NCBI GenBank assembly: GCA_005406025.1
Contig: BGZK01001436.1
Location: forward strand, 89,117 to 153,116
Direction: 5' to 3'
Source: Eumeta japonica
Taxonomy: Eukaryota; Arthropoda; Insecta; Lepidoptera; Psychidae
DNA length: 64,000 nucleotides
The first letter of the stretch is position 1. The number at the start of each line of letters is the position of its first letter. The notes beneath the pieces are model-generated. The model ran no database searches and was not told the DNA's origin. It was given only the letters and a program-made list of their open reading frames with translations. Below, piece after piece: positions 34,140 through 47,849 of this stretch. Made by a program: the position numbers and the translations under genes.

Positions 34140-35315
34140 TTTCATATGTAGGTATGAAAATGTGTTGCAGCTAATAAAAAAATATACTATTTAAATTTAT
34201 GCAACTATTTTACGTCATAGTCTATTTGGCATGCCCTTTTTACAAATATGGTAAACACTAACATTTACTTTAAACTTGATAAAGGTAAATATTTCTTAAA
34301 AGCCGTAAGCTGTTCTTGATTTCTATTAAACAACCTTGAATCGGCTTTCAAGGTGAACAACGTTTTACACAAATATGGGTTAGCAGTGGAAACGCTCATC
34401 TATAATCAGAAAGACAAACAGACGTGTGAGCAAACATGTCGATAACTCCCTCGGCAGACTTAGATGCGTGCGTGCGCTTGAGTGATAATACTTACAAATG
34501 CAATAGATCTGATTAAATAATGGCTATTTCTATAATGTTTTTTTTAATGATGTGTAGAGAAACTAACGCTTTATTAGAAAAATATGTTTTTGTACCAAGT
34601 GTACATTTCTAAATGTCAAAACTATAAAACAGCAATTCACGTTTAGGCTATAAGCAACAGTTAACAATAACAGAAATATTGCTAAATATTATATTACTGG
34701 GTAAATATTATATGTACGATTTCAACAGTTCAAAAGTTCAATACATCAAATCATTTGAATCTAAAACATCGACTATTACAAACTGAATTGTTAGCCGTTC
34801 AGAACACACTGGTTAAATATTCGAGCGTGTTAGTTAGTTTTAGGCATACCTACACGTTTTTATTGCTCTACATTGTGATGTTAAATTTAGACATTGCTAA
34901 TCCACAAAACGACAAACTCATACACTGCGGAACCTTGAAGCATCAAGGCGATGATCCATCATTATGTTCACAGCTCAATTGTGCGTTTAAGGTCGCAGTT
35001 AATGATCGAAATCTAGGCTCAATTCCGTGTGTACGCGTCGCGACGCCGCGTCATTGTCTGCAGAAATGACAGTTCCTTTGTGTTCGTGAATGGCTGTAAG
35101 TTATTTCAGCAATGGTATTCAATGTCTAGGCAATTCCTAGAGCTCGTAACGGATAACTCGTGGAAACCATCAACCGGAACGTAATATGTAACTCTTAAAA
35201 TTTACGTAATAGGTAAACTCTTAAAACATAGGAGGCCTCGCAGACGGAAAACGTTCAATTTAAACATTAGACGGTGTCATTTCTAATCTCAAAGTCATGC
35301 TAAAGTAAATATAAT
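34140..35315. other. non-coding stretch with one long open frame
   Basis: A 104-codon plus-strand frame (34755-35069) starts with TTG and has no recognisable motif. Its second half (about 34900-35060) is less AT-rich, with several Cys. Not strong enough to call a gene. Confidence 0.35.
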
Positions 35316-35319
35316 TGTG

Positions 35320-35725
35320 ATATTAGGACAGCGATGAGTTTACGATACCATAAAGAACTGTCTCAATTTTAAGAATGACATCTCCTAGAGAAAATTTCAA
35401 GGAAATTAATATTGCAATTTTAGCATCACAATACATATACGAAAACCTGGTATATGTCAAGAGACATATAGAATCGTTCCAAAAAAAGGAGCGACATCCA
35501 TAACATTAACACTGGACATAAGAACGATCTTGCTGCTCGTAAGACCCGTCTAAGTAAAGTTAATAAATTATTTAAGGGGCTGTGTGTGCGCTTTTATAAT
35601 AAGATCCTAGGTGAAATTCAAAATTTGCCATTTTTTGAGTTTAAACGTTTCATTAAAAGAAAGTTATATGGCAAGGGCTATTATACCGTGTTGCAATATC
35701 CTAATGAAAAAAGCCCTTGGCATTG
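35320..35725 (+). pseudogene. LINE ORF2 C-terminal fragment (Jockey/CR1-like)
   Basis: Plus-strand frames read MTSPRENFKEINIAILASQY, then IYENLVYVKRHIESFQKK, then, after a one-base shift near 35488, DIHNINTGHKNDLAARKTRL, SKVNKLFKGLCVRFYNKIL and LPFFEFKRFIKRKLYGKGYY, ending SPWH and stop. This is the region after the reverse transcriptase in a LINE widespread in insects (usual words TRLSKV...F.GLCIRFYNKIP...LP...FK...K..L..KAYY, from memory). Only one or two frame breaks occur, so this copy is younger than the RTE-like remnants. The RT catalytic part is missing (5' truncation). Confidence 0.8.
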
Positions 35726-35729
35726 AACT

Positions 35730-37585
35730 GCTCGGTTATCAGATTGCTTCATATTATTTTTAAATGTGGACTAAATTATTAATTACTCAATCCTTTGTAT
35801 TGATGAATAAAAAAGAACAAAGCTCGAGTTTCTTGCCCATTATTCTCTAGGCGAATCAGCATTTGGAATGGGTGGTAATGTCGAAAAGAATTTATTAATG
35901 ACGTATTTCAAGTATAATTTCGTTATCTACGAAATAAGGATATTTTTGAATTTAAATGGAATCAAATATCAACTAGACACGATCGACGTATAGTTTAATG
36001 GTTTGCATTTCAAATAATGAAACTGAATCGGAGCCTAATAGAGTTTGCAATTTACTTCCTGCGCGTAACAACCTAATTCTGTATCAAGGTCTTTCGAATT
36101 GTACACGCTTGAACGAACTTCGATCTGACCAAGCATGAGTCGGCTGTCGGCGTGTGGTTCAGTAGAGACATTTAAAACGAAAGTATTTAACGCATAGCGT
36201 TCTCTTTCTGTCTAGAAATTTGTAGTCGCTATGCATTTATATTACCGCGATCTTAAATAATGAACTTTATTGTCATTAATAACGGAACGTAATAATTATA
36301 AATTTTCGTATAATTACAATGATAATTTGTGCGAAAGTGCGAAAACAAATTTCTTATATTGTTTTTCAACAAATTCCCATTCGAAATCGAAATCAATACA
36401 TGGATGGATAATAAGACAGGGGCGTTATGGGCGCGAAAAAATTTTTCTTTTATCGCTTTTATCACATCCGACCTTTTCCACGATCCATTGACGTGAATAT
36501 CGATAACGATAACGGTTTCGATAAAAAAATGCACAAAATAAATATATCTTGTGAGAACTGATACGTTATTTATGTACTACTATACGAACTATTTATGCAA
36601 AATAGCCACAAAAACAAAATGATATGGAAATGGTTTTCAATATATAATACAACGTTTCTATATGATTGTATTTAAACTGAATAATTAACAGTAGACGTGT
36701 CTTTGCCAATTTTGTTGCCAAAAAAGGAATTAATTGCAATACAATATAAAAAGAAAAAACTAATAAACAAAAACACAATCGTTGAAAGCTTTAATGCAAA
36801 AATCACTATAAACATATGTTTCATTAAATATAGGTCACAACGTAGTTTTTGAAAGAAATACGCGCCTCTAGTGCTACCACGTGTTCTTATCTTTAGTTTA
36901 AAGTACTTAGAAATTGTGAGTCCTCAACGAAAATTAGAAATTATTGGTGTATTAACTATATTAAAATTAAATTTAACGACTACGCTATTATAATACTTAG
37001 ATTTCATATCAGGTTGGTTTTCTATCAGGAAAGAAAATGAATCAATAGTTTTTTTTTCGTAAAATACTAGTTTCTTCTCTCTTTATTTATCTGTATATCT
37101 ATCGTACAATAACATATATTAAAGTCCGATTATTCAAAATTTTGATTTTATTTGATTTAAATTGTACCTACCGGTTCCGCAGAATTATTTTTCCTATCCT
37201 ATTTTTAGAATCGGACATCCTATTTTTGAAGATTAGTCAAATACAAGAAAAATATTTTCTAAGGCTTCTACGAAAAAACCGGCTCCTTCTATTTGCTTCG
37301 GCTTGACACATTTCCCTACTTTATCTGCGACATGTAAAATAGAAAAATAAATCTTATCTAGGACAATAAAGATTAGGCCGGACGGATTACACGACCGTAT
37401 CTCGACAACCGATAAGTCTGAAGTCAAAATCAATACGAGGGGCGGAGCTGTAAGACGTCGGCACGTCAAAATAAACGCCACTCTAGTTTCGTGATCTGGT
37501 TTGCGAAAACTCAACCCGGAATTGACCAAAACTAAGCGTTGTTTTTGTCCAAACTTCGGAAGGCTAAATCCATTGCCCAAATTCG
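35730..37585. other. AT-rich stretch, no gene supported
   Basis: Only short frames. The last 150 bases (37430-37585) become GC-richer just before the MITE copy at 37590. Confidence 0.45.
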
Positions 37586-37589
37586 AGGC

Positions 37590-37758
37590 GTACAGTAGAA
37601 CGTACGAAACTACCGCTCTGAATTTGATTCGAATGATGTACTGCGCAGGCATTACACTCCCCGACCCTTCCTCCTTCTCCGCCGCGCTCGTATTTTGCGC
37701 CATTGCGACGCTTTCGTGACGAATTTCACAGCGGCAAAATTTCGCGCATCGACTGTAC
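37590..37758. mobile_element. 170-bp MITE family, copy 1
   Basis: The left end GTACAGTAGAACGTACGAAA is inverted at the right end (…TTTCGCGCATCGACTGTAC), with the TIR about 35 bp long including CCGCT/GCGG and GAATTT. The middle has GTACTGCGCAGGCATTACAC, CCCCGACCCTTCCTCCTT and GCCATTGCGACGCTTTCGTG. Two further copies lie at 53670-53838 (opposite orientation) and 61612-61781. Open frames of 175 (minus) and 72 codons overlapping this copy are not genes. Confidence 0.85.
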
Positions 37759-37759
37759 A

Positions 37760-40700
37760 CTTCGGAAAGTGAAAAAAATCCGACATATCTTAATATTAAA
37801 CGACAATTTCGAAAAACTCGTGCAAATGCAAGTTCCTTTAGAAATAGCCTTTATACTATACATCCTTATCGTAAAACATAACATCTGGCTGTCTTGATAT
37901 CTGTAATTCGATTAGGACGGTTATGACTCGAAAGCGATTGCTCCGATATACACGTTTCAGCACTATATAGATACTCGTCTATTAAAAACTTAGTGAGCTG
38001 TTGAAATAAAAAATATTGCGCAGAAATACACCTAAGCAATGGAATATTGAAAATATGAAAAAAAACCTGACAGAAATCTATTGGACGCCTTAGTCTGACT
38101 GTCTATATGCTCGTTTGTCGTATTAGGTTTTCTCGTGTAAATAATTGAAAATTTTCGTTTTTATAACAGATATTGATCAATCGCTTTGTTTTATCAAACA
38201 GCGTTCAAAATAATTACAACAAATCTAATTCAATCGTCTTGTACTACACTTTGCCTCAGATTTGTCGCTTGACGTAATACCTTTTATCGCTGCAAGTCAA
38301 AAAACAAATCTGTGGACGACTTCAGTGCTGTAAAAAGATTTACGTATTAAATCAGTATGCGCTCTTATTGGAATGCAGTTTAGAGTTCGACCAGAGTTCA
38401 ATGGGACACAGATAATATTGCACACTAGATTTATTAGCTTTTACTGCGCGAAATGATGTCAGTGAGTTTATCAAATATAACTTTAGACGATAAATTGTTA
38501 TAGTCTTGCTGTTACTCAGTCAGACTGTGGCGCCACACGAATTGGAGCACGAACTGGCCTACGACATTGGTTGATTTTTAGTTTATGCGCACATTGCAAT
38601 ATCGATTGTGGCTTGCTTAACAACAACAAAGACTTCTTAAGGAAATTTAAACAAAATTCTCATAGATACATGAAGTTACAAAACGCATTAGCTCAGCGTG
38701 GCGATTAGGAACTGTTATTTCGTTTTAATGCGAAAAAGGTAAGAAAATTCTTCAAGTCGTCATAAGAAAACTCAATTTATATATCATTAGACTGAAGGCG
38801 ATGTGATTTCAGAAATTTACCTCAGATTTCTGTTATCACTCTATTACGAAACGAGATAAGGACGCGATAGAATATCTACACCGTTGTTGTGTAAGGATTA
38901 CCGAGGCCTTTTGAGATAGTGTGAAAATTCAAAGCTAAGTGTGATATAGACTCAATTTTAACATTAGAGTAAACAAAAATCTATGAATAAAATTTATATT
39001 TTAGGTTACTTAATCGTTTAAATCTGTCGCTCAGCTACTAGTTACATAAACAATGTAAAGACACATCTATATGAATGTAACGTAAATATAATAAGGATTA
39101 AATTATTTATTAGTACGTCCATCTAAGAATCAGTAGACGCGTTATTGGACCTACAAGCCTGTGCCGTTGTATTCTGTGCAGATCAAAATAAAAATATATC
39201 ATTTATAGAACTGAAAAAAATAAAATGATGGACAATTCCACATCGGGAAAGACTGCTAAAATTTCGGACATTATATGCAAGGGCGACGGGCCCAATATCC
39301 TAGTATCCATGTGCGCAGGGCTCAAGTACAAGATGTTTTGTCCTTTTAGGGGGCCGAGCAACTTGATGATTTTCAAAGCTCTCCTTCGACCTTGTCATAG
39401 GTGGTCACGCCTGTTGACACGCACTCCCTTGGTGTGACGTCGATATATTTAGCAATTTTAAATTTGGTTATTATTAAATTTAAATTCGAAATTATTTTTT
39501 TTAATGTAGTTCAGTGTTCATGTTCACACGTCGTCGTCCCCTCGTCACACTACGCCCTGGGTCAAGAGTCTAGTCCCGTTTGGCTTCGAGGCGAGGTTCC
39601 CAACCAATGAACTACTACCGCTTTCTAGTCTAAATAAATAGTCTAAAATTTCACAGAATTGCTTTAAAGTCTAAAATTGCAATGAGAAAATCATTACAGA
39701 TTAAAAGAAACAACTGTTATCCAAATGCTATTTCAAACGTCGAGTTAGAAGATAATAAGTTAATGTTAAACATGTATGAATTAAGTTTAAATAACTTACG
39801 GGTCTGTTCTGACACACCTCCACTGTTAGTACAAGAAGCAGATTTACAACATTTTACGATAACCGGTTAAGTTTGTGGAATGAAACGAAAAAATTGGAGG
39901 GACTAAAATAGATATGTTTGCAAAATTCGTGTGATGTCGAGTTTTGTTCAGTTTTGAATCTGATCAGTACAAACTGAATCGCTGTCGACTTTAATCATCG
40001 AGAACATTCTTAAAAGTTTAAACTCATGCGCTGTCTGTTCCATTGATGAATATTTCACAATTCATTAATAATACGCCCTGTCTAAAGAACGAAAGAAAAA
40101 ACCAAAGATATTGTCTTCTTCATAAATAAATATCTATAAAAAAGTACGTTTTTATTTACGTAATTGATGATAACACAGAAATTATTCCGCTCATGAAAAC
40201 GTTCAATGGAAGATATCAAGATCACAAGAATTCGTCTTGTAAACATTTTATTATTACAAGACAATAAACAATAATATGTACGTATATTATAAAAGTAATT
40301 TATGTAGTCGACGATTTTGTGACTATATACATACATTTATTTTTTTTTTTTAAGTACTCGTGTTGTTTTATATTATTTACGTATTATACTTTATAATTTT
40401 TTTAGTACACGTTTTTGATAATGAATAAAGTTGATGTAAAACCTTGGACAAACTATTTTTTTATCAAAACCCACTGCCAGACGAAATATTAATTATAATA
40501 AAAAAAAACTAACATAATTTTGTTAATTAACTGCATTACGCATGATATTTGGTATGTATTATCATAAAACCGGAAATTCTTGACCTTTAAGATAAACCGC
40601 CTCCCACAAGTGTTTGTTTTTCGCTAGATTTTTTTAACATCTTAATTTACCCATTATTGCCATGCATTTAAATTGATATTGGTAATAATAAAAAAAATAA

Positions 40701-42380
40701 TTTAAGTATTTTATGTTATTGCATCTATCCTTCCATAAAACCTTTAAAAAATCTGTCTTATTTCGGATGCTGTTTTGTCTATTTTCCCCCGCTTTTATAT
40801 ATAATATTTTGTTAAAATTTTTCTAAACAGACTGTTAAGATAACTCAATGAATTTAGAAGAATAATACGGAAAAATACCATTTGATATATACCAGAAAAT
40901 AATCGTAACAAATAATTGTAAGAATTCATTATCTTACATATATTACGTAGCTTTCAATAATGAAATATTTCATGTGATACCAGGCAAAGCCTAGTTATAG
41001 AAAAGAAAGTTGTCGTAGATAATAGCTGTACAATATCAAATAAACATTATCAACTGCAGTAATATAAAATTCTATAAATATCACACAACCAGGCAATGTG
41101 TTTCACAGTTTGATATTTGCGATTTATAGGCACAGGATCATTCTATCATCGAGATTACAAAATAAAATTATCTCTACTAAAATAGTACAATACACACGCA
41201 CAAACCTACCATAATTCAAAATTATTCTCAAAATTGTTTTTTAGAGGTTTATTAACATTTAACGTAGTACTAAAATTTTGCCAAGTCTTAAAGAAATATT
41301 TCATTATGATTCACAGATGACCAAACCTAAGAAATTTTTTCATAACATTTTTACTATATATTTATCGCTCAGTAGTAAAAAAAGTTAATATAATACCTAC
41401 CTATTCGTCTATCTGGACATATATTTTACTTCTTTCAAGAACGAAAACAAAATTCCAATGTTATAAAAAATATTTTCTTTCTAATAATTAATAACGTTAA
41501 AATGTATTTTATAATAATACTAAAATGTTTGTATATATATATATATATACGTCAGTATAGATATACCTATTTATTTTATGGGTAATGTTATAAAATAAAA
41601 TACCGTGGGATATTTTTGCACCACCTCAGAACACAATACTTTAAATCCATTCAGAAAATAGGGAGAAAGGTTTCAAAGAATCATTTATGACAATGCATGA
41701 TAGAGGTGTGAAAGATGGGGGGACCTTGAATTTCGTTTTATATTCGAAAGGCCTTGTATTCAAAATACCTGTTGCGATAGCTCATAAATTACAACCATGT
41801 GACTAGGGCGTCTCAAAAAAAAAAATAGTTAAACTTTATTAAACTTAAAAATCATTACAGAATACAAGTAATAAGTATTTTGACATTTTAGAGTAAAACA
41901 AACACTTTTCTAATTAAAAGTCCTAATTGAATACAGAAACGAAATAGTAATCGAGAATGTACTAACATTGACAGACGAACAAATAAATATACGATCTAGT
42001 ACTATAACTATTAATATCTCTAAATTGTGACTAACAATGTAGTAATGGTACTTAATATAACATAATTCACAGAAATCAAGGCCAAGCTAAAATAATGAAA
42101 ATTTAAGACCGAGTTTTCAGTCGGAAACTTGTTTATTCGTCTTAAAATATTCAAATGTATGGTAAAATATCCAGTATCGTCACAAAAACTTGACGAAAAA
42201 CTTCATTCTACGGAATAATGCGTCGAAAGTAATAATTAAACACTATAATTTAGGCTATTTATAATTAATTAGGCCTAATATTTGATAATAATATGTTAAC
42301 AATTCTCATGTACTGAAACTTATTAAAACTAGTATTTTTGTACTAGAAATTACTTTGAAAAAAAAATAATGAAGTTATTG
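37760..42380. other. long AT-rich stretch, no gene supported
   Basis: Mostly simple AT-rich DNA with short frames. A GC-richer patch at 39270-39440 and another at 39500-39605 have no recognisable content. A (TA)n run lies at about 41532-41549. Confidence 0.45.
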
Positions 42381-42397
42381 ATAGATAATTTATAGTT

Positions 42398-42637
42398 TTG
42401 GATTTATATTTGTCAAATTATTTTGTTATTTTTGAGAGGAATATTTCTTTTTTTAAAGCTTTTAAATTGCTTGAAACTTTTAATGCAAGTCGCTGGATAT
42501 TACATAGGCGTGATGTAAGAAAAAAAAAACGAATTACGACTTCTGATATTCAGCAGTCATTACAACAGGAACTCAACATTTACAGCGCTATAAAAACGAA
42601 ATTTAGGTCTCCGCTACATACAGCGCGGCTAAAATAA
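42398..42637 (+). pseudogene. possible transposase-like fragment
   Basis: A 79-codon frame whose second half, RDVRKKKRITTSDIQQSLQQ then ELNIYSAIKTK, recalls the arginine-rich linker and second helix-turn-helix of Tc1/mariner-type transposases (R-x-T-T-x-x-D-I...). The first half has no such character. Resemblance is weak and no catalytic domain follows. Confidence 0.15.
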
Positions 42638-42639
42638 AT

Positions 42640-45600
42640 CTATTGCCGCTCCGCGAATGGTTATTTTTGTCGTTTTACTGTAAAATAGCGGGCAGAGGCA
42701 TAGACAATAAAAAAAATAATGTACGCCCAACGTACGAATATAGACTCGCCGAGATGCACAGAAATTGTAAAAGATAAAATGAAGTAACTTAAAATATTTA
42801 ATTTTAACACAACATGACCCACTATTCTTGTAACACCAAAAAACTAATACCACTTTTGAAAGAAATACAATCACTTTTTGATGAAACGGAACACATCTTT
42901 TTTTCACTTAGTTGGCATTAATCGTTTTAATTTCCCCCCCTTTTTAAAATAAGAATTCAAATCTCGAACTGACCGTAAGTTCGTTAATACACGACGTTTC
43001 GGTCGCGAGGCGGGACTCGACTGAGGCGGTTTTATTTAACATCGGGTAAAAGCACCTACGCCGTGTCTCATCTCTATGTAGAGATATGCGGTTGTGTGCG
43101 TCTAGTGGTGTGCTAAGTCGATAAACTTACTATCGATGTTTATTTAAAACTGTAGATAAGATATGAAAACACGTCTACGGTGGACAATACCTAGATAAAT
43201 ATTACAATGCAATAGGTCAATACTTGTTAAGTTGTTACACCTGATAGAGTTGTCAGTCATTCTATTTTAACAGTTTGACATTCGCCAGTGGACACAAAAC
43301 TTTCTTCTAAACTCCCACACTGCGCGAGGATGAACCACCTAAAATCGATGTTGACCCATGATTTTTTTCCAGGATATCAGTCTATCTAGTGGTTATCCTT
43401 CCCACGCGTTTGTGATCGCCACATTCAATTATTTATATCTCAATGGCTGTTGGCTTTACGTATTCTTTTTGCAAATTTTAGTTGAAACTTACGAATGTTG
43501 CCAACTACTTCGATTTTTTTTTATTCTTCTACGAATATCTTGCCTATGAATTTGAAATCGTTCCTAATTTCAGCAATCACTCTTTCCACTGCACAAGGAG
43601 TGACTTTGAATTTTTGCGAGGTAAACAAGATTTTACATAATGTTGCTTAAACATATTTTCAAATTATATAGGAAAACGACTGTCAATCAAAAATTAAATT
43701 ATTAAATTTTTCTAAAAGTTTTTTTTTTGTAATACATTTTCAGTTTCAATACTATTTCAAGTATATTTTATATAGTTTGTTTTTTTTTTCAAAAAATAAA
43801 CATACTAATATCATAAACTAACTATTTAAAAAAATGTAAGTTCGCACAGCAATTAATTCTAGAGATATAAAAAAGTAAAAAAAAATTGAAAGGGGAAATA
43901 ATACTCGAACTTACAATAATTTTACATTATTCACTATAGAATAAAAATACAAAATAGATACTAACAAACATTAGACGCTAAAAAAGTTCGCGAAAATCTA
44001 CCATGACTTATAAAATTGTTTAATTACTATATACAAACAATGAATTGTAGAAATATAATTTTGCTAATCGAACAAAGTTAAGACGAAATAAAATTCTTTA
44101 CACTGTAAGAATTTTATTCACATTAGCTACCAGACATGTCGAAACGGACGTGCTTCTTCAAAAGTGATATTTATTTGGGGCCATGTCTGTCCCTCAGCGC
44201 TATTTTTCAATTTTGTATAAAAGTAATATGAAAATATATTTTGATTTTTTTTGAGTATGATTCTTACAATATTTAGAATAAACATAGAGCCCACAACGAA
44301 GCGTGGCTTTTCACTATTGCCAATTGTGCTATGTAGTGAAATGATTTATAGCAAGGGAAATTTAGATTTTTTAGTCGTGCCTCTATAAGAAATATCTCTA
44401 TTTTTTTATTATTTTAAAACACATAAGTTCAATAAATACGCCATATTGCATTTTACTCTTAAAATAAACAATGTGACATACAATATAGATTTCTACACAA
44501 AACGTATTTATTATTGTAGCACTTATATGATTTTCGATATTATTAATGTTAGCGTTATCGATATTTTACAAAACGCGCATCCCTACAAATGGAATACGGT
44601 CAACTTTCAACAAGCAAAGCGTCATGTCCACCAACCAACACGACGCACTAAAAGCTTTGAGCTTCTATAGATATCTAGGCTTAGAAAATATTTTTGCATT
44701 TTATATATTATATACCAAAAAAAATGTATTTACTAAAAAAGTCTACATATATTTTAATGAGCTTTAACTAAAGTCTGACAAAAAAATTCAGGTGATAAAC
44801 CCGTCATCTAAATAGATAAGAATTAATGAATATGTTTGGTTTTTATTTGAAATTATAAACATAAATTTGAAAGAACATCCTTTCACATATTTTTCTATGT
44901 ATTTTGGGATCTTAACTACATACATAGGAAAATGTTCAAAAAAATCTGACAGCTTTTAAATTGCAAATGACAGAGACGACCAAGACGACCGCTGAAAAAC
45001 CAAGCACCTTGGTGCTAATTCTGCGTGTTTAGACCAATTAAACGGTGTCGTGCAAAGTATATTTGAAGATTTTTTTATGTGTTACGGAGAATTGTATTAA
45101 AAGAAATAACACAAGTTGTAAGCTTAATTCGTAAGATATGACAGATCGTCCATAAGTTATCTGCCAAATTTTGTATTTATGCATACGATTTGTCTTTTTA
45201 TTTTATGGTGTAACGCACCGTACGTGTTTGTTTGAGGTAAGTAATAATAAAGGATGTTGTCATTTATTTTCATATACTACACATTATATCTTTTGCTTTG
45301 TAAATTATGGATTAGAAATATATTTTACATCAGAAAACATTTATTATTTTGTGTCGAAAATTGCAAATGACAGCGGCATACGTTGTCGATATTATATGCA
45401 TTTTTATTTTATAACTATTTCTATTTAATCCATTTGGGTTTTTTCAGTTCTCCTGCGTGTCTCTGGCGTGACCGTTGATTGATACTTAATCGTTGCACAC
45501 GAAACGCACACGAAAATAACATCCAATAAAGCTCCCTAACGTTAACTTGTTAGGTTCTTTACGAGCTTAAAAAACTTTATGTTTATTTAACTGCATTTTA
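42640..45600. other. AT-rich stretch, probably intronic upstream of the 45608 exon
   Basis: No confident exon. A pyrimidine-rich acceptor-like site (GGGTTTTTTCAG) at 45436-45447 could begin a longer or alternative exon, but what follows contains stops. Confidence 0.4.
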
Positions 45601-45607
45601 ATTACAG

Positions 45608-45656
45608 TAGCACGCAGGTCCTCACGCTCGAAAAAGTCCGCCGCATGGAAGATAAG
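45608..45656 (+). CDS. 49-bp internal exon (partial gene)
   Basis: A small exon bounded by a plausible acceptor (GCATTTTAATTACAG ending 45607) and a good donor (GATAAG|GTAATA, 45657). After one leading base it encodes STQVLTLEKVRRMEDK without a stop, with GC-rich third codon positions in sharp contrast to the AT-rich flanks. Alternatively the internal ATG at 45645 could be a start, giving only MEDK before the intron. The composition and lack of stops favour a true internal coding exon of a large-intron gene on the plus strand. The protein cannot be identified from 16 residues. No partner exon could be assigned. Confidence 0.5.
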
Positions 45657-45659
45657 GTA

Positions 45660-47000
45660 ATATTAATTGGTTTAATTAAACGAAGAAGAAAGTGTAAATT
45701 CGTTTTCGAGTATCGTTTAATATATGTGTTGTTTACCCACTTTTGAAAATAATGCCGCGCCTTTCAAAATATGGCCGGTTACGAGAAAAATTTTATTAAA
45801 TAAATAATACAATAAATATTTTAGGTTATAGAATTACTTGACCAAAGAATATTAAATTATATATAATTTCCCTGCAGATTATCTGAATAACCGCAGGAAG
45901 ATATACAAATGTTTGAACTGTAAGGGTTGCCAACTAATTACTAAGCCGCAATAATGGATTGGATGTCAAGATTGACAGCTGTCAAATCTTGGGTAATACA
46001 TAATGGACTGCATCCACTATGGAACGGCGTTTACGTGTTGCTCGGTCCAACTAGGGGTCATAGATTAGCGTTTAATTAATCAATTTGATTAGTAAAATAT
46101 ACTTGGGTATATTAGTTTCATTGTTACGATGCATTTGAATAAAATAACTACTAAATTAGGTTGTGGTTGTAAATATTTTGGAAGGCTGATTAGACAGAAA
46201 ATCCAAAATTTATGGTATTATATTGTACTGCTTTTTGGACATCACTATTCAGTAGTATTTTACGTTACACGTAAAAGTCCATTTTGCTATTTCTTTAAGA
46301 AGGAATAACAAAAATCGTATTTGATGGCGTAAAATTAATTGTTGTTAAGTTGTTTCGCTTTTTATTGCCATACCCTACCTTAACTTGTTTTAAGATATGT
46401 TGTAATATTTACGGTATTAGATAATAACCCCATTAATAAAGGTTTATTCCGTTTTTTGAGGACAATTTTGTTGTTTTCATAATTTACTTCAATTACTTTA
46501 TGTTCCTAGTATGTAATTAGTTATTCACTATTTACTTATAGTTAATATTTTTTTTAAAGTTACTATGTAAATGAAGTAAATTAGTTATTTTTCCCTAATA
46601 CATTTATATCATTATTTTTTATTTTTAATTCATATCCAGATAAATGTTGTAAATTAGGTTACTTTAGAGGTACTTTATTTTTTTTATTAATAAACGATCA
46701 AACCATTATTGATTTACGATGTTTCGTCTCTAATTTACTGAGATATTATCAAGCACTGAAAAGTAATTACATATGTTTAACTAAATACAATGACACATTA
46801 GGATTTTTTTTAATTAATAAAAGTAACCTCAATGTATTCAACTGCGTGTTAAATATTAAAATATGTAGATACACATTTCTTTTACCAAACTTTTATTAAC
46901 CAAAAAAAAAATTCATGTACCTACAAACCAACTTAATTCGTTATCATTATTATTGTTATTAATTATAGAATATTATTATTATTAAGAAAACCATATGATA
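45660..47000. other. AT-rich, probably intronic
   Basis: No gene. Holds the second TTGACAGCTGTCAA palindrome at 45972-45985. Confidence 0.5.
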
Positions 47001-47066
47001 TTTGTGCTTAGTAATTTAATACTAGAAAAGTATATACATTTCTAGTATTAAATTACTAAACACAAA
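47001..47066. repeat. 28-bp-stem hairpin
   Basis: Left arm 47001-47028 (TTTGTGCTTAGTAATTTAAT...) and right arm 47039-47066 pair in 27 of 28 positions. The exception becomes a G-U pair if transcribed from the plus strand. The loop is 10 bases. The size (66 nt) is close to that of a microRNA precursor, although the stem is very AT-rich and almost perfect, which is more typical of a fold-back insertion. Confidence 0.95.
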
Positions 47067-47849
47067 TTAAATAATTTTATAGTCTTTTACGTTTTATTCA
47101 GATTTAAAATTAGTGCTTATAGTCTTTACCAAAACTTAATAAGGGTCATTCTTTTTTGATATAATGTTTTTTTCTTTATGCTATCACTATTTTTTTTAAT
47201 AAGCATTAACACACATATCGTATTAATAGGTAAACTTAAAGAAAATTGTTAAGTCCCATTTAAGTGAATGAATAAATAACTTCTAAAATAAAGAAACTTT
47301 CTCATACATAAAGAGTAAAATTTTTCCAGACACCTCTCATGAAACTCTACTATTCACTAACTTATTATTTTATCACTTTCTAAAAGGTGTGTGTCATTCT
47401 GTATTTTAGTGATCAAGATAAACGGGAGTTAGAGCTCACTGCGCCTGAACACTTGAGTCATGTTTTCTAGAAAATATAGTGTTTGTTTAGAACTTGAACT
47501 ACATACATAAGCTTGTTTGAAACCTGTCAACTACACAAACGTCAGACAAGGAAACACTACAATATATCTAGCAATAGACACTGACTCCAAAAATAACAAT
47601 AATTGTAACTACATTATATTATCGTAATAATATGATTGACTTTTAAATGGTCTAATATTTTTCATTTCATTTTATTTAGGAGAACTCTAAAAATAATTTG
47701 ATCATTGTTTGTCATTCATAGGTATGTATGAATTAAATTTGAAGTGGGTAGGTATCTGAGTGGAAAAAGTAAGTTGATTATTAAGTTGTTGACGAATAAG
47801 CAATTATTTTTTTTACTTTTTAGCGCATATTCATTAGTTTTGGAACAGT

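Noticed and set aside
37233..37760. 175-codon minus-strand open frame, the longest in the window
   Set aside because: Its first third lies in MITE copy 1, whose sequence recurs at two other places, and the rest has no recognisable domain.
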